Below, one piece after another: positions 1 to 9,480 of a stretch of DNA of 64,000 bases. Where the stretch lies: NCBI RefSeq assembly GCF_013141695.1, contig NZ_WHNY01000026.1, positions 248,001 through 312,000 on the forward strand, written 5' to 3'. The position numbers and the translations under genes were made by a program. Source of the DNA: Paenibacillus plantarum (GTDB taxonomy: Bacteria > Bacillota > Bacilli > Paenibacillales > NBRC-103111). Positions within the stretch are counted from its first letter, which is position 1; each line of letters begins with the position of its first letter. The notes under the pieces were generated by a model. It made no database searches. It saw only the letters and a program-made list of their open reading frames with translations, and was not told where the DNA came from.

Positions 1-1462
1 TCGTTAATTGGCCATTCTCTGCGGCTAGTTTCTGCTCAAACACATTGTCTCTCTTCCCCGCTGCGACACGTTGATAAATGTTAGGACCAGGCATGACGTT
101 CGTAGGAGCTGTTCCTGAACCTGGTGACATCAGCAGATAAGCATTCAGACTCAGCGTACCTTCAGGGATGTTCTTCCAATCCGGCTTGCCATCTTTCATC
201 ACATAGTCATAACCTTCGCCTTTACCGTTAGCAAATGGGCACGCTGCATCCTCAACTGAACAGCCGTACATCGTATCCCAATATTTAAAGATGGCTTCCA
301 TATTCGTAAATCCTTCACGGAACACATAATTCCCATAGGACGGCGGTGATGCCTGCCTTCCCACTTCTCCTTTAATTCCCGCTGGAATCGGATATGGTTT
401 GAAATCCAAGGCTAGATTTTTGGCTTTGGCTTCAGTCACTGCCGTACCTACTGGCCAGCCGCCAGCCCACCCTGGCGCAAAAGTGATTCCAGCTTTGCCA
501 GAAGTAAAATCAGCCATAGCTTTCGCTGCGTCTTGCGTACCGAAGTCAGGACTGATATACCCCTTACTGAACCATTCTTGTAATTTGCCTAACGCATCCT
601 TCACACTAGGCTTCGTTGAGCCGTATTGCAGTTTGCCATCTGTCCCTTTCAACCATTGGTAGGGTTGGTCTTGGCCAAAGATAAACGAAGCATCCGTCAT
701 GAAGTTCATCGTTGGTTTATGATAGCCGGTGTTTGCCCCGAAGGCCATGCCATACGTATCTTTTTTCCCATTGCCATCAGGGTCATTGTTTGTAAACGCA
801 TCCATAACAGCTTCATATTCTTGCACATTCGTTGGCGCTTTAAGATTTAACTTCTTGAGCCAATCCTCTCGTATCCACATAACGGTGTTCCCTACGATCC
901 CATTCGACAGTGTAGGCAAACCATACAATTTTCCGTTTCGCTTGACCAAATTCCAAACTTCCGGATTTTTCTGATACGATTCTTTCACCCTTGGCGTTGC
1001 ATACTTCTCAAAGGCTTCGTCAATGGATTGAATTTTCTTAGAAGCTACCAGATCTTCAAACACGGTACCAGAGGCAGCGAGAACGTCCGGCAATGCTTCG
1101 CCGCTCGTTAAAGCTAAACGAACTTTCGTTTCCAATGCACTCGCGTCCGTGACCACCCATTGATATTTCGTCACAATACCCAGCGTGTCTTTGAACCAAC
1201 GGGAGATTGGATTATTCTCAGGCGTGTCACCATTGCGCAGCTTATCGGACGGTTTCAAGGCAATTGCTGCCGTGATCGTAACCGGTGGATCAAACTTCGT
1301 TCGATCATTCTCTTTCGCTACTACTGTTGTAGTCTTCGTCGCCACCGGACTTGTAGCTGGTGAAACAGTTGGTGTATCATTTCCGTTCGTACACCCAGCC
1401 AAAACGCTCATACCTAGCAAGATGCTGACTAATGCTTTTTTTGAAGTGAACTGACGCTTCAT
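1..1462 (-). CDS. Extracellular solute-binding lipoprotein, LplA type (3' end outside window)
   Basis: This is the sugar-capturing lipoprotein of an ABC importer, expected on the outer face of the cytoplasmic membrane. The frame is open for 487 codons from ATG 1462 to the left edge with no stop, so the C-terminus is missing. A signal peptide ends in a lipobox (L-A-G-C, residues 21-24) followed by a Ser/Thr/Pro-rich linker. The EF-hand-like segment 'NNDPDGNGKKDTYG' is typical of the 500-560-residue LplA family. An AAGGGGG ribosome binding site lies about 12 bases upstream. It follows the PL8 lyase gene by 101 bases, and both genes carry the same 36-bp upstream element, so it probably binds lyase products. 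Its permeases are not visible in this part of the window. Confidence 0.9.
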   Translation of the reverse strand, partial: MKRQFTSKKALVSILLGMSVLAGCTNGNDTPTVSPATSPVATKTTTVVAKENDRTKFDPPVTITAAIALKPSDKLRNGDTPENNPISRWFKDTLGIVTKYQWVVTDASALETKVRLALTSGEALPDVLAASGTVFEDLVASKKIQSIDEAFEKYATPRVKESYQKNPEVWNLVKRNGKLYGLPTLSNGIVGNTVMWIREDWLKKLNLKAPTNVQEYEAVMDAFTNNDPDGNGKKDTYGMAFGANTGYHKPTMNFMTDASFIFGQDQPYQWLKGTDGKLQYGSTKPSVKDALGKLQEWFSKGYISPDFGTQDAAKAMADFTSGKAGITFAPGWAGGWPVGTAVTEAKAKNLALDFKPYPIPAGIKGEVGRQASPPSYGNYVFREGFTNMEAIFKYWDTMYGCSVEDAACPFANGKGEGYDYVMKDGKPDWKNIPEGTLSLNAYLLMSPGSGTAPTNVMPGPNIYQRVAAGKRDNVFEQKLAAENGQLT

Positions 1463-1530
1463 GTAATTTGTACGCCCCCTTGTGAACTAACTATCTTACT
1501 CTTTTATTATGGCACCTGATAAAAAGGAAT

Positions 1531-1566
1531 GAAATGATCGGGATTTAAGATCATGAACTTTCATTA
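1531..1566 (-). promoter_or_regulatory. 36-bp element upstream of the solute-binding protein gene (copy 1)
   Basis: On the plus strand it reads GAAATGATC, seven variable bases, then AAGATCATGAACTTTC and ATTAA. The second copy at 6281-6316 has the same layout with only two differences outside the spacer. It lies 69 bases before the ATG at 1462 and touches the stop codon of the lyase gene. A CATAAT -10-like hexamer without a good -35 lies downstream of it, which would suit an activator site. The binding factor is unknown; the AraC regulator at 9481 is a candidate. Confidence 0.6.
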
Positions 1567-4500
1567 ATCAATCGCTTCGCTCTGAATCACGACTTTCCCG
1601 ATCTGCGGATGCCAATAATTACCTGTAGTCTGTTTGTACACGATTTTCAAGAACTGTGTTCCAGCCGGAACATTACCGCTGTAGGTTACTTTCTTCCAAT
1701 CAGTTGCTGATACGGCTTTCACAGGTGAAATAATTGTGTAGATCCCATTACCCGGCGAACTGTAGAGTTCGAAGTCAACAGAAGTCTCGTAGGGCCAGAA
1801 CCATGTGTCCACTTGATAACTCTTCATGTCCATGTCTGGAGCTGCTTTGTATACAATCCATTCATCGGTATTCCCATTTCGCTTTAACCTTGAAGTATCC
1901 CCTCCGAACTTCGTATCATTGGCGGTGTCGAAGCTCAACTTACCGGAATTCTCATACATTTTGCTAAAATTATACACATCATCTGTCACTGTTGCGCTTG
2001 ACGGCGTTGGTACCTTACTCGTTAGTGTCACCTTGCCAATCTGTGCATTCCACGTATTGGACGAGTGCTGTTTATAAATGATTTTAATATATTGCGTTCC
2101 TCTTGGGATCGTTCCGCTGTAAGTCACCTTATTCCAAGCACCTGAGCTTGTTGTCGTTGCAATAGTCGGCGTATAGGAGGAATAGTTCACATTATCTGTA
2201 GATATCGCAAACTGAAAATCTGTGGACGCCTCATAGGGCCAGAACCATGTATCCGCGCTGAAACTCCGTAGCTCCATATCCGGTTCCGCTTTGTACACAA
2301 TATACTCATCTGTGTTCGAAAGTCTTACTAATCGCGTAGCATCATCACCGAATGCTGATGGATTAGCTCCACTAATGCTCAGATTTGCACTTCGCTCGAA
2401 CATCTTGGTATCGTTGTAGACATTGTCAACGACCGTAATACTTGTCGGCGGAGGAACAATACTCGTCAACGTGACTTCACCTAGTTGCGGGTTCCAGTTA
2501 TAGGCACCATTCATCATGTAAACGATTTTCAGATACTGTGTTCCTGTTGGCAGCATGCCGCTGTAATTTATTTCTTTGTAGTTTTCAATTCCACCAGTTT
2601 TGGTTGGCGTAAACGCTGTATACGTCACATTATCTTGCGAGGTATAGAAAGCAAAGTCGGTTACGCCTGCATCTGGCCAAAACCATGCCTTGGCAGTAAA
2701 GCCGGTAATATCCTTATTCGGCTGGGCTTTATAAATGAGATACTCATTGGTTATTGTTTTTCGGATTAACCGAGAAGAATCGCCATTAAATTTACCAGGC
2801 TCTCCTCTGTCAAATTTAAGATTATTACTATGCGCAAACGTAAGGGATAGGTCATCCAACACATCGACAATCGTATCTGGAATCGGGTCAACGACATGAA
2901 TTGGAGGTGCTGTCGGCGTCGGTAAAGGCGTCGACACAGTTGTGTTCAATTGCAGCTTTAGTTTGTGCGATATGCCATCTCTGGCTTGGGTATTAACCTC
3001 AAACTTAATCGTAGGTGTGAGCTGTAAGATCGTAATGCTTGCGTCTTTGGAAATCACTGACAATCCGGCTTTATGAATTTCGTAAGTTACCTTAGCTTGC
3101 AGATGCGTAGGATCGGAAACCGCGACATCAAGCATACTCCCCTGATCCTGCAACAGGATGGAGGAAGGATTCGATGCCGTGAGATAGCCAAATGTACTTG
3201 GTGCCCAGAAATTAGCTCCCAGAATACCTTGTGTTTTCTCCTTCACAGCTTGCACATTCGTATTATTCACTAAGATTTCAATGTTAGGATTAAGGCTGTA
3301 ACTCGCTGTTTCTTCTGCTGTTTTATTCGGCAGCAAGACGTAAGCGTAATCTTGATAGAACGGATTTGCTCCATGGTCCAGCCAGAGTGTCAAATAATTC
3401 TTGCTTAACACCGTCGGCGGTCCGCCATTATTAACCTGAGACCAGCTGCCTTGTGACACATCTCTTTTACCTTTCAGGGCTGTCGGTTGCGGGAAGTAGT
3501 ACCCGCCAGTTCCTGCGAGGTACGCATAAGAAACGCCGTTCATCGTTTCTGTCCAACCTAATCCGGCCGGCTTCGTTACCCCATTCACCACAAGCTGTTC
3601 ATCCCCTTTAACCCTTGTGGAGACATGCAGCGGATCTAACACAGGACCAGCAGCTTGCGGGGCATACACTTGAATCTCAGAAACATCATTGGACAAGTCG
3701 GTATCATTGCCATGGAAAGTAAATGTGATGTATCTGGCCGTTGTATCAACGACATCGTAGGCTTCAACCTCTGAGGAAAGCACAGTGTTATGACCGCTAA
3801 ACACAGGCGTCCATGTTGTCCCGTTGACAGATGTTTGAATATCAAAGGCATATTGTTTCTCCTTGCCATGCGGGAAGCTGATTCCTACATGCCCGATCTC
3901 CTGAGTGCTGCCTAAGTCATACTTCAACCACTGCCCATCGCCTGTCGTTGACCAGACGGTTCGAATGTCATTGTCCTTCGCCTTCGCGGATTGACTTGAT
4001 GCTGAGCTATCTGTCACACCGTTCACATACAGTGGCGTCACTGATGGGAGGATGAGAAGATTGCCTGCTGTACATGGTGCATAGATTTGAACTTCCGTGA
4101 TGCTGTTCCAAGGTCCCGTAGAGTTCTGATGACCGATAATTTTGACGTATCTTGCTTGCGTATCCGGGAAATCGATGACTTGAAGCTGCGAGTCACTTAC
4201 CAGACTGGAATTCCCCCTATACTCTTGATTCCATACTACGCCATCCTCTGAAGTCAATATTTCATAATTCGTCGTTCTTGCAGATTGAAGTAAGAAGTTA
4301 ATTCCTATATACCCCACAGCTTGTATCTTTCCAAGATCATATTGAATCCATTGTCCATCACCTGACGACGACCATCTAGATCCAAGATTATTATCAAACG
4401 TATTCTCAGGCAGATTCCCATCATTCCCGCTATCCTTTACGGCGTAGATTTTGTGACGTAATGGTTCACTGCCAATTGGTGAAGAAGGAGGTGAATTCAA

Positions 4501-6204
4501 ATCAATGCCATGTGTCACACTCGCTGTTGTAAGCATGCGATTCTCAACCGTTGTTTCAATCGTCCGGTTGTCCGTACTTGTGATACCTGTCCCCAGCGCA
4601 ACCACTTCATCATCAAACATAAACCAGGATTTCTTCGCCTTTAACGTGCTTCCATATCCCTTCAAATCCATACCCGCTGTGGCATACTGTCCTTGAAGTT
4701 CTGTACCTCCTGCCCAAGTTGTCGGACTCCGATACCCTGCGCCATCCGCATCTTCCCTCAGCATCGTATCGACGGTTGTTCCAGGAAGCCGATATTTATT
4801 GACTGTTGCCCAGTAATCGGTAAATTGGAGCGGATCCTTGTTATAGAGATAGGTCATACCTACACCTGTGTACCAGCCCTTAGGATTTTCATTATATTTT
4901 TCATCATACTCGTATGTCCCAATACGATGCGACGACATACTAACGCCAAAGCCAAATTCAGGACGAAGATGTACGACTTGATCCATCCCAGCATAGACTT
5001 TTGAAAGTACCTTCTCTTCTCTTGGTATTACACTGCTGTCATTCATAATTGCCTTGGCAAGGACAAGCATACTTAAATTAATATCGTTATAGAAATTAAA
5101 CTGACTGTCAGCTACAATCCAAGCTTTCACCATCGCTTTCATTCGCTGTGCATCAGCCACAGGAGCGCCCTGAGATAGGCGAATAATAGAGGCCATGACG
5201 CTATGGCCAGTGATATGATCTTGGAAGTTATTGCGTGAGATCGCTCTCCCTCTGGTCATATCCATCATGGCACCATTATAAATGAGCGGTTCAAAAGAAT
5301 CGTAAATCCAATTGTAAACATTCGCTGCGCCACTAGAAGTTGGTTGCCAAGAAGAACCATTAATCAGCATAAGCAGGTACGATAATTCCTGCAACAAACT
5401 TACGCCATAGCTGCCATTGTACGGGTAAATTTCATGTTGAATAAATGATCCATCCCGATAAAAGCCATCCCCTGATGTCACATAATCAAATACCGGATTC
5501 AGAGCATCCTTGGCTAAGGTCAGCTTTGCAGCAGATTTAAGAATCACGCCACGTAAGGCAACGACTTGGCATTTCCACATCAAGTTCGCTCCTGTTGCCT
5601 CAACTTTTCCCTTATTTGCTTTGCTCGGATCTGGAGAAAATTTCTCTATCGCATTCATGTAATTCGTTATTTTTCCCGGCGTAGCAATAAGGTCGTCATA
5701 CATAAGTACGACAATGTCATTAATAAGTAGAGGAGTCCCGATCTCCAAGTCCCACCAATTTTCAATCGGTACTGTTGATTCATTGTAACGGTTCGCATAC
5801 ATCCAATCCATCGCGTAAATAATTTTCGCCTTTAGATCCAGATCACCGTAAACACCGGAATTAATCGTCTTGTAAGCTAGCGCCATCCCCTTAATGCGTT
5901 CGTAATTCCCTGTAATCTGAGAAGTATCCCCCGTTACGTCTAAATCTTTCCATAAATAAGCTGATGTTGTACTCATCGTACTCGCACTCGTTTGACCTAT
6001 ACCGCTTAGCTTAGATGCTATGTCCGGATCAGATGTATCTAACGATGCTCCTCCTGTCAAATAATTCATCCACCTGATCCGCATCGTATCATAATCATCG
6101 TCTGCCGCATGCACCCGAGTTGTGCCAATAAGACCTACTAACGCTAAAATTACAACCATCATCAATAATAAAAACACCTTCATTCCACTTCGTCTAGCTA
6201 GCAT
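1564..6204 (-). CDS. Secreted polysaccharide lyase family 8 enzyme with inserted discoidin domains and three C-terminal repeats
   Basis: PL8 enzymes cleave uronate-containing polymers (hyaluronan, chondroitin, xanthan side chains) by beta-elimination. The 1546-residue product has a signal peptide (about 1-33), an alpha-helical domain with the family motif NWWDLEIG at 149-156, and catalytic residues with the spacing known from streptococcal hyaluronate lyase: Asn207, His257, Tyr266, Arg320 and Arg324. Two F5/8-type C (CBM32-like) domains at about 577-850 interrupt the beta-sandwich, which resumes at 'QLVVNG'. A Pro/Thr linker leads to three related repeats of about 140 residues filling about 1120-1546, each with a 'WFWP' motif; these may be binding modules. 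The start ATG has GGTGG eight bases upstream. Acetyl-esterase and alpha-mannosidase genes upstream suggest a mannose-containing acidic polymer such as xanthan, but the substrate cannot be fixed from sequence. Confidence 0.93.
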   Translation of the reverse strand: MLARRSGMKVFLLLMMVVILALVGLIGTTRVHAADDDYDTMRIRWMNYLTGGASLDTSDPDIASKLSGIGQTSASTMSTTSAYLWKDLDVTGDTSQITGNYERIKGMALAYKTINSGVYGDLDLKAKIIYAMDWMYANRYNESTVPIENWWDLEIGTPLLINDIVVLMYDDLIATPGKITNYMNAIEKFSPDPSKANKGKVEATGANLMWKCQVVALRGVILKSAAKLTLAKDALNPVFDYVTSGDGFYRDGSFIQHEIYPYNGSYGVSLLQELSYLLMLINGSSWQPTSSGAANVYNWIYDSFEPLIYNGAMMDMTRGRAISRNNFQDHITGHSVMASIIRLSQGAPVADAQRMKAMVKAWIVADSQFNFYNDINLSMLVLAKAIMNDSSVIPREEKVLSKVYAGMDQVVHLRPEFGFGVSMSSHRIGTYEYDEKYNENPKGWYTGVGMTYLYNKDPLQFTDYWATVNKYRLPGTTVDTMLREDADGAGYRSPTTWAGGTELQGQYATAGMDLKGYGSTLKAKKSWFMFDDEVVALGTGITSTDNRTIETTVENRMLTTASVTHGIDLNSPPSSPIGSEPLRHKIYAVKDSGNDGNLPENTFDNNLGSRWSSSGDGQWIQYDLGKIQAVGYIGINFLLQSARTTNYEILTSEDGVVWNQEYRGNSSLVSDSQLQVIDFPDTQARYVKIIGHQNSTGPWNSITEVQIYAPCTAGNLLILPSVTPLYVNGVTDSSASSQSAKAKDNDIRTVWSTTGDGQWLKYDLGSTQEIGHVGISFPHGKEKQYAFDIQTSVNGTTWTPVFSGHNTVLSSEVEAYDVVDTTARYITFTFHGNDTDLSNDVSEIQVYAPQAAGPVLDPLHVSTRVKGDEQLVVNGVTKPAGLGWTETMNGVSYAYLAGTGGYYFPQPTALKGKRDVSQGSWSQVNNGGPPTVLSKNYLTLWLDHGANPFYQDYAYVLLPNKTAEETASYSLNPNIEILVNNTNVQAVKEKTQGILGANFWAPSTFGYLTASNPSSILLQDQGSMLDVAVSDPTHLQAKVTYEIHKAGLSVISKDASITILQLTPTIKFEVNTQARDGISHKLKLQLNTTVSTPLPTPTAPPIHVVDPIPDTIVDVLDDLSLTFAHSNNLKFDRGEPGKFNGDSSRLIRKTITNEYLIYKAQPNKDITGFTAKAWFWPDAGVTDFAFYTSQDNVTYTAFTPTKTGGIENYKEINYSGMLPTGTQYLKIVYMMNGAYNWNPQLGEVTLTSIVPPPTSITVVDNVYNDTKMFERSANLSISGANPSAFGDDATRLVRLSNTDEYIVYKAEPDMELRSFSADTWFWPYEASTDFQFAISTDNVNYSSYTPTIATTTSSGAWNKVTYSGTIPRGTQYIKIIYKQHSSNTWNAQIGKVTLTSKVPTPSSATVTDDVYNFSKMYENSGKLSFDTANDTKFGGDTSRLKRNGNTDEWIVYKAAPDMDMKSYQVDTWFWPYETSVDFELYSSPGNGIYTIISPVKAVSATDWKKVTYSGNVPAGTQFLKIVYKQTTGNYWHPQIGKVVIQSEAID

Positions 6205-6280
6205 TCATGAACCACCATCTTTCCTTAGAATAGAAACGACTTTGTTTCCCCATCATTATTCCACTCGCAGCTAGATATTG

Positions 6281-6316
6281 GATATGATCCTTTATGAAGA
6301 TCATGAACTTTCGTTA
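6281..6316 (-). promoter_or_regulatory. 36-bp element upstream of the PL8 lyase gene (copy 2)
   Basis: On the plus strand it reads GATATGATC, seven bases, then AAGATCATGAACTTTC and GTTAA, matching the copy at 1531-1566. It lies 77 bases before the lyase ATG at 6204, in the 183-base gap after the esterase gene. The similar distance to both start codons argues for a shared operator or activator site. Confidence 0.6.
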
Positions 6317-6387
6317 ACAAATGTGGGATAAATTGAGAAGACCCGTACCATGCAGGTACGAGTCCACTGTTTTTATGTCTTGCTCGC

Positions 6388-7092
6388 TTAGATTTGAATC
6401 CCCTTACGTTCCAGTTCTGCACGCAAACTATCTGCCATAATGTCATAGCCAAGCACATGCGGGTGAAGCCCATCGTCTGCAAGCCCATCCCGCAACTGGA
6501 TGCCACCTTCCGTGGTCATCTGCGAATGGTAATCGACATAGATAGCTTCATGTTCGTTGGCTACTTTTTGAAGTTGCTCGTTTACATGGCAAATACTCGT
6601 GTTTCGTATCTCATTGTTTCCCGATTGTGGCATATTCGTTGGCAGAATGGAACAGATCACAGGTATAATCCCGTGTTCTCTTGCCTTTACTACCATTTCC
6701 TGAATATCATCGACAAGTGCTGGTATGATTTGCTCCGCTGTTCTCCTATGCTCAGTTATCGCGCCATCCAACGACCAGAAATTGTTCACGCCAATTTTAA
6801 TCACCACAACCTTCGGTTTCAATTGAATCACATCAGCATCAAATCTTCTTAACACATGGCTGCTAATATCCCCACCAATTCCTCGGTTTACAATAAAATT
6901 ACCGCCGCGACCAAAATAGCCATTTAGCTCCCACATATGCGTTATTGAATCGCCAATAAATACAAAATCAACAGGTACTTTGTGCGCAATCAAGACCTCG
7001 TTACCTAGATCGAATTCTCCTCTGCGGCTATCTGCTGCTGCTGCCGTGGCAAAGAAGCCTGGTTTTACAATTTCTACTCGTTTAGTTGTCAT
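6388..7092 (-). CDS. SGNH/GDSL-family hydrolase, probable carbohydrate esterase
   Basis: The 234-residue product has the four SGNH blocks: 'FIGDSITHMWE' with the nucleophile Ser (block I), 'NRGIGGD' with the Gly (block II), 'IKIGVNNFW' with the Asn (block III), and 'DDGLHPHVLGY' with the Asp-x-x-His pair (block V). Enzymes of this type remove acetyl groups from polysaccharides or oligosaccharides. No signal peptide is seen, so it probably acts in the cytoplasm on imported, still acetylated oligosaccharides. Its ATG overlaps the end of the GH92 gene by 11 bases, with AAGGA about eight bases upstream inside that gene, so the two are likely translated together. Confidence 0.88.
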   Translation of the reverse strand: MTTKRVEIVKPGFFATAAAADSRRGEFDLGNEVLIAHKVPVDFVFIGDSITHMWELNGYFGRGGNFIVNRGIGGDISSHVLRRFDADVIQLKPKVVVIKIGVNNFWSLDGAITEHRRTAEQIIPALVDDIQEMVVKAREHGIIPVICSILPTNMPQSGNNEIRNTSICHVNEQLQKVANEHEAIYVDYHSQMTTEGGIQLRDGLADDGLHPHVLGYDIMADSLRAELERKGIQI

Positions 7093-9334
7093 GTTTTATT
7101 TCCTTTCTGATTCGATTAGAAGTTTCCATTCGGAGTGACATCGAGTAAGGTAAATCTTTATTCTCAACATCTGTCTCTTTCGGCGTGTCCGACATCTCAA
7201 ATTGAATCAAGGCGCCCTCCATAAGCTGATCATGAGCAAAAAATAAAGGCAGATGCGGCTCATTGTTAACCTGTACACTTTGTACATAAGGATGATCGGC
7301 TGCGTTATGCTCGGCTTCGATTACAATCTGTTTGCCGCTCTCCAAATGGATTGTCATACACTCAAACATCGGACTTCCGATGACATATTCAGGCACACCG
7401 GGACATAATGGATACATCCCCATGCAGGCAAAAATATACCAAGCACAAAGGCTCCCGTTGTCTTCATCACCGGGCAATCCATCGGGTGCAGAACTAAACA
7501 GTTCCTCTGCCGTTTTCCTAACCCAGAATTGCGTCCCAGCTGGTGACCCAGCCGCCGCAAACAAATAAGGAATATGAAAACTAGGCTGATTGCTAATCGC
7601 AAATTGTCCGAAGTTAATCGAAGCCATTTCCGACATTTCATGGATTTCAAAACCGTAGCTGCCCACCTTAAATTTAGGTGAAGTTGTCATTAACTCGTTC
7701 ATGCGAGCTAAGAAAACGTCTTTCCCTCCCATGACCTCGGCTAATCCAACGATATCGTGTTGAACAGCCCAACTGCACTGCCAGGCCCCGCCTTCACAAT
7801 AAGCTCCTCCCCACTCAATCGGGTCAAATTCTTCAACCCAGCCGCCATCCGTCTTCTTCCCCCTCATAAAACCTACCGTAGGGTCTAGTAATTTGGCATA
7901 GTTGGTTGCCCTTTCCATTAACAGCGTGTAATCCTCAGGTTTCCCGATACTCTTCGCAAGTTGAGCAATGCAAAAATCGCCATAGACATAATCCAACGTA
8001 TTGCTGACACTTTCGTGAAATTGATCCGCTGGCAAATAACCATATTCTTGGTAAGCACGAAAGCCTTTCCTGCCAAGATGAGGATCCTCCGCTGCTCGAC
8101 AGGCATGCTTCAGCAAGCCTTCATAAGCCGTTTGAACATCAAACCCTCCCATGCCTTTTACAAAAGCATCTGCAAAAACCGCATCAATTAAAGTCCCCGG
8201 CATGGCACTGCGTTCGCCAGGTGAAGACCACTTCGGCATCCAACCGCCTTCCTTATACGCACTAACGTAAGATTCTAAGATTTCACCTAAACGGGTTGGA
8301 AACAGCATGCTAAACAACGGATAAGAGGTACGATATGTATCCCAAAATCCATTATCACAATACATCGGTCCGCTCACAATTTGACCATTATAGGGGCTGT
8401 AATGAACCTTTTCCCCCTGATCGGTAAATTCATGCCAAATCCGTGGAAACAAGCAAACGCGGTACAAGCAGGTATAAAAAGTGCTTAATTTATCCTCATC
8501 TTGATCCTCCACCTGTATGCGATTCAACGTCTCCTCCCACGCCTGCGTTGCTTCCGCTCTAATCAAGTCGAATGATTTTGTACCTATTTCCTGAGTAAGG
8601 TTGGTTATCGCCTGCTCGATACTTATAAAAGAAGTGCCCATACGAAGATTAACTTCGCCTGATTGCGGTACGTTCAATCCAATAAAAGCACCTATTCGGT
8701 CCCCTGCTTCATGTAAGCTGATAGATGCATTAAAATTCTGATCAAACACACCACACGCTTGCACATCCAAATCACAATCAAAATCAATCACAACATACAT
8801 CGCATAATTCTCAGGAACGCCGCCCGAATTCGCACGAGTATAGCCCGTTAGCCTTCTTCTTACTGGGTCAATAGATACGGACGATTCTCCGGTAAACGGC
8901 GCTACTATCACTCTCGCGTCTTGCCGATCATCGAAAGTCATTCGCATACTAGCACAACGTTCTGTTGGGCTCAATTCCAATAACGTGTTGTAGCGTTGCA
9001 GCCTTATACGAAAATAATCGGGCTTGATGGACATATCCTCACTACGGAATGAGGAGGATCGCTTAGCGACGGAAAGGGCAAGCGGACCCGTTTGCGGCAG
9101 AATAGTCAGATGCCCGTAATCTTCAATCCATGGGCTTGGCTGGTGAGTCAGCCGAATCCCTTCAAAATGACGATGGGATGGATGGAAATACCAGCCTTTA
9201 CCTGCTTCATCCGTTTGGGGGCTCCAGGCTGCCATTCCGAAAGGTCGCGCAATTAAAGGAAGTGTATTCCCATTGGAAAAATGGAAGGTAGAAGCTGTCC
9301 CCTGTAAGGGATTCACATATTGCAAAACATTCAT
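7082..9334 (-). CDS. Glycoside hydrolase family 92 alpha-mannosidase
   Basis: GH92 enzymes are calcium-dependent exo-alpha-mannosidases. The 750-residue product opens with the typical 'VNPLQGTAS' and 'PFGMAAWSPQT' segments. It contains 'DNGFWDTYRT' in the helical core, and near the C-terminus 'GDEDNGSLCAWYIF', matching the family loop that carries the catalytic-base Asp residues. The start at 9334 is preferred over an in-frame ATG 36 bases upstream because GGAAGG lies about 10 bases before it and the homologous region begins there. No signal peptide is seen, so it is probably cytoplasmic and trims imported oligosaccharides. It heads the minus-strand unit running into the esterase and lyase, and is divergent from an AraC regulator. 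Confidence 0.92.
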   Translation of the reverse strand: MNVLQYVNPLQGTASTFHFSNGNTLPLIARPFGMAAWSPQTDEAGKGWYFHPSHRHFEGIRLTHQPSPWIEDYGHLTILPQTGPLALSVAKRSSSFRSEDMSIKPDYFRIRLQRYNTLLELSPTERCASMRMTFDDRQDARVIVAPFTGESSVSIDPVRRRLTGYTRANSGGVPENYAMYVVIDFDCDLDVQACGVFDQNFNASISLHEAGDRIGAFIGLNVPQSGEVNLRMGTSFISIEQAITNLTQEIGTKSFDLIRAEATQAWEETLNRIQVEDQDEDKLSTFYTCLYRVCLFPRIWHEFTDQGEKVHYSPYNGQIVSGPMYCDNGFWDTYRTSYPLFSMLFPTRLGEILESYVSAYKEGGWMPKWSSPGERSAMPGTLIDAVFADAFVKGMGGFDVQTAYEGLLKHACRAAEDPHLGRKGFRAYQEYGYLPADQFHESVSNTLDYVYGDFCIAQLAKSIGKPEDYTLLMERATNYAKLLDPTVGFMRGKKTDGGWVEEFDPIEWGGAYCEGGAWQCSWAVQHDIVGLAEVMGGKDVFLARMNELMTTSPKFKVGSYGFEIHEMSEMASINFGQFAISNQPSFHIPYLFAAAGSPAGTQFWVRKTAEELFSSAPDGLPGDEDNGSLCAWYIFACMGMYPLCPGVPEYVIGSPMFECMTIHLESGKQIVIEAEHNAADHPYVQSVQVNNEPHLPLFFAHDQLMEGALIQFEMSDTPKETDVENKDLPYSMSLRMETSNRIRKEIKHDN

Positions 9335-9480
9335 AATCGTAACAACCTTCCTTTCGGATATTTCCTTCATTGTAATCAGTACGTCATCTCACTACTTATC
9401 AAAATTATGAAAAACATCTCATTTTTTAAGATTTTAGATTATGATAGCAATAACCGATTCTCATTTAAGGGCGTGATTTC

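Noticed and set aside
6225..6506. Minus-strand frame of 93 codons overlapping the end of the esterase gene
   Set aside because: It overlaps the well-supported SGNH gene in another frame and covers the 36-bp element; its sequence shows no protein-like features.
9371..9480. A third copy of the 36-bp element in the GH92/AraC divergent region
   Set aside because: Only short partial similarity (AG-T-ATGAT) is present, which is not more than expected by chance in this AT-rich stretch.
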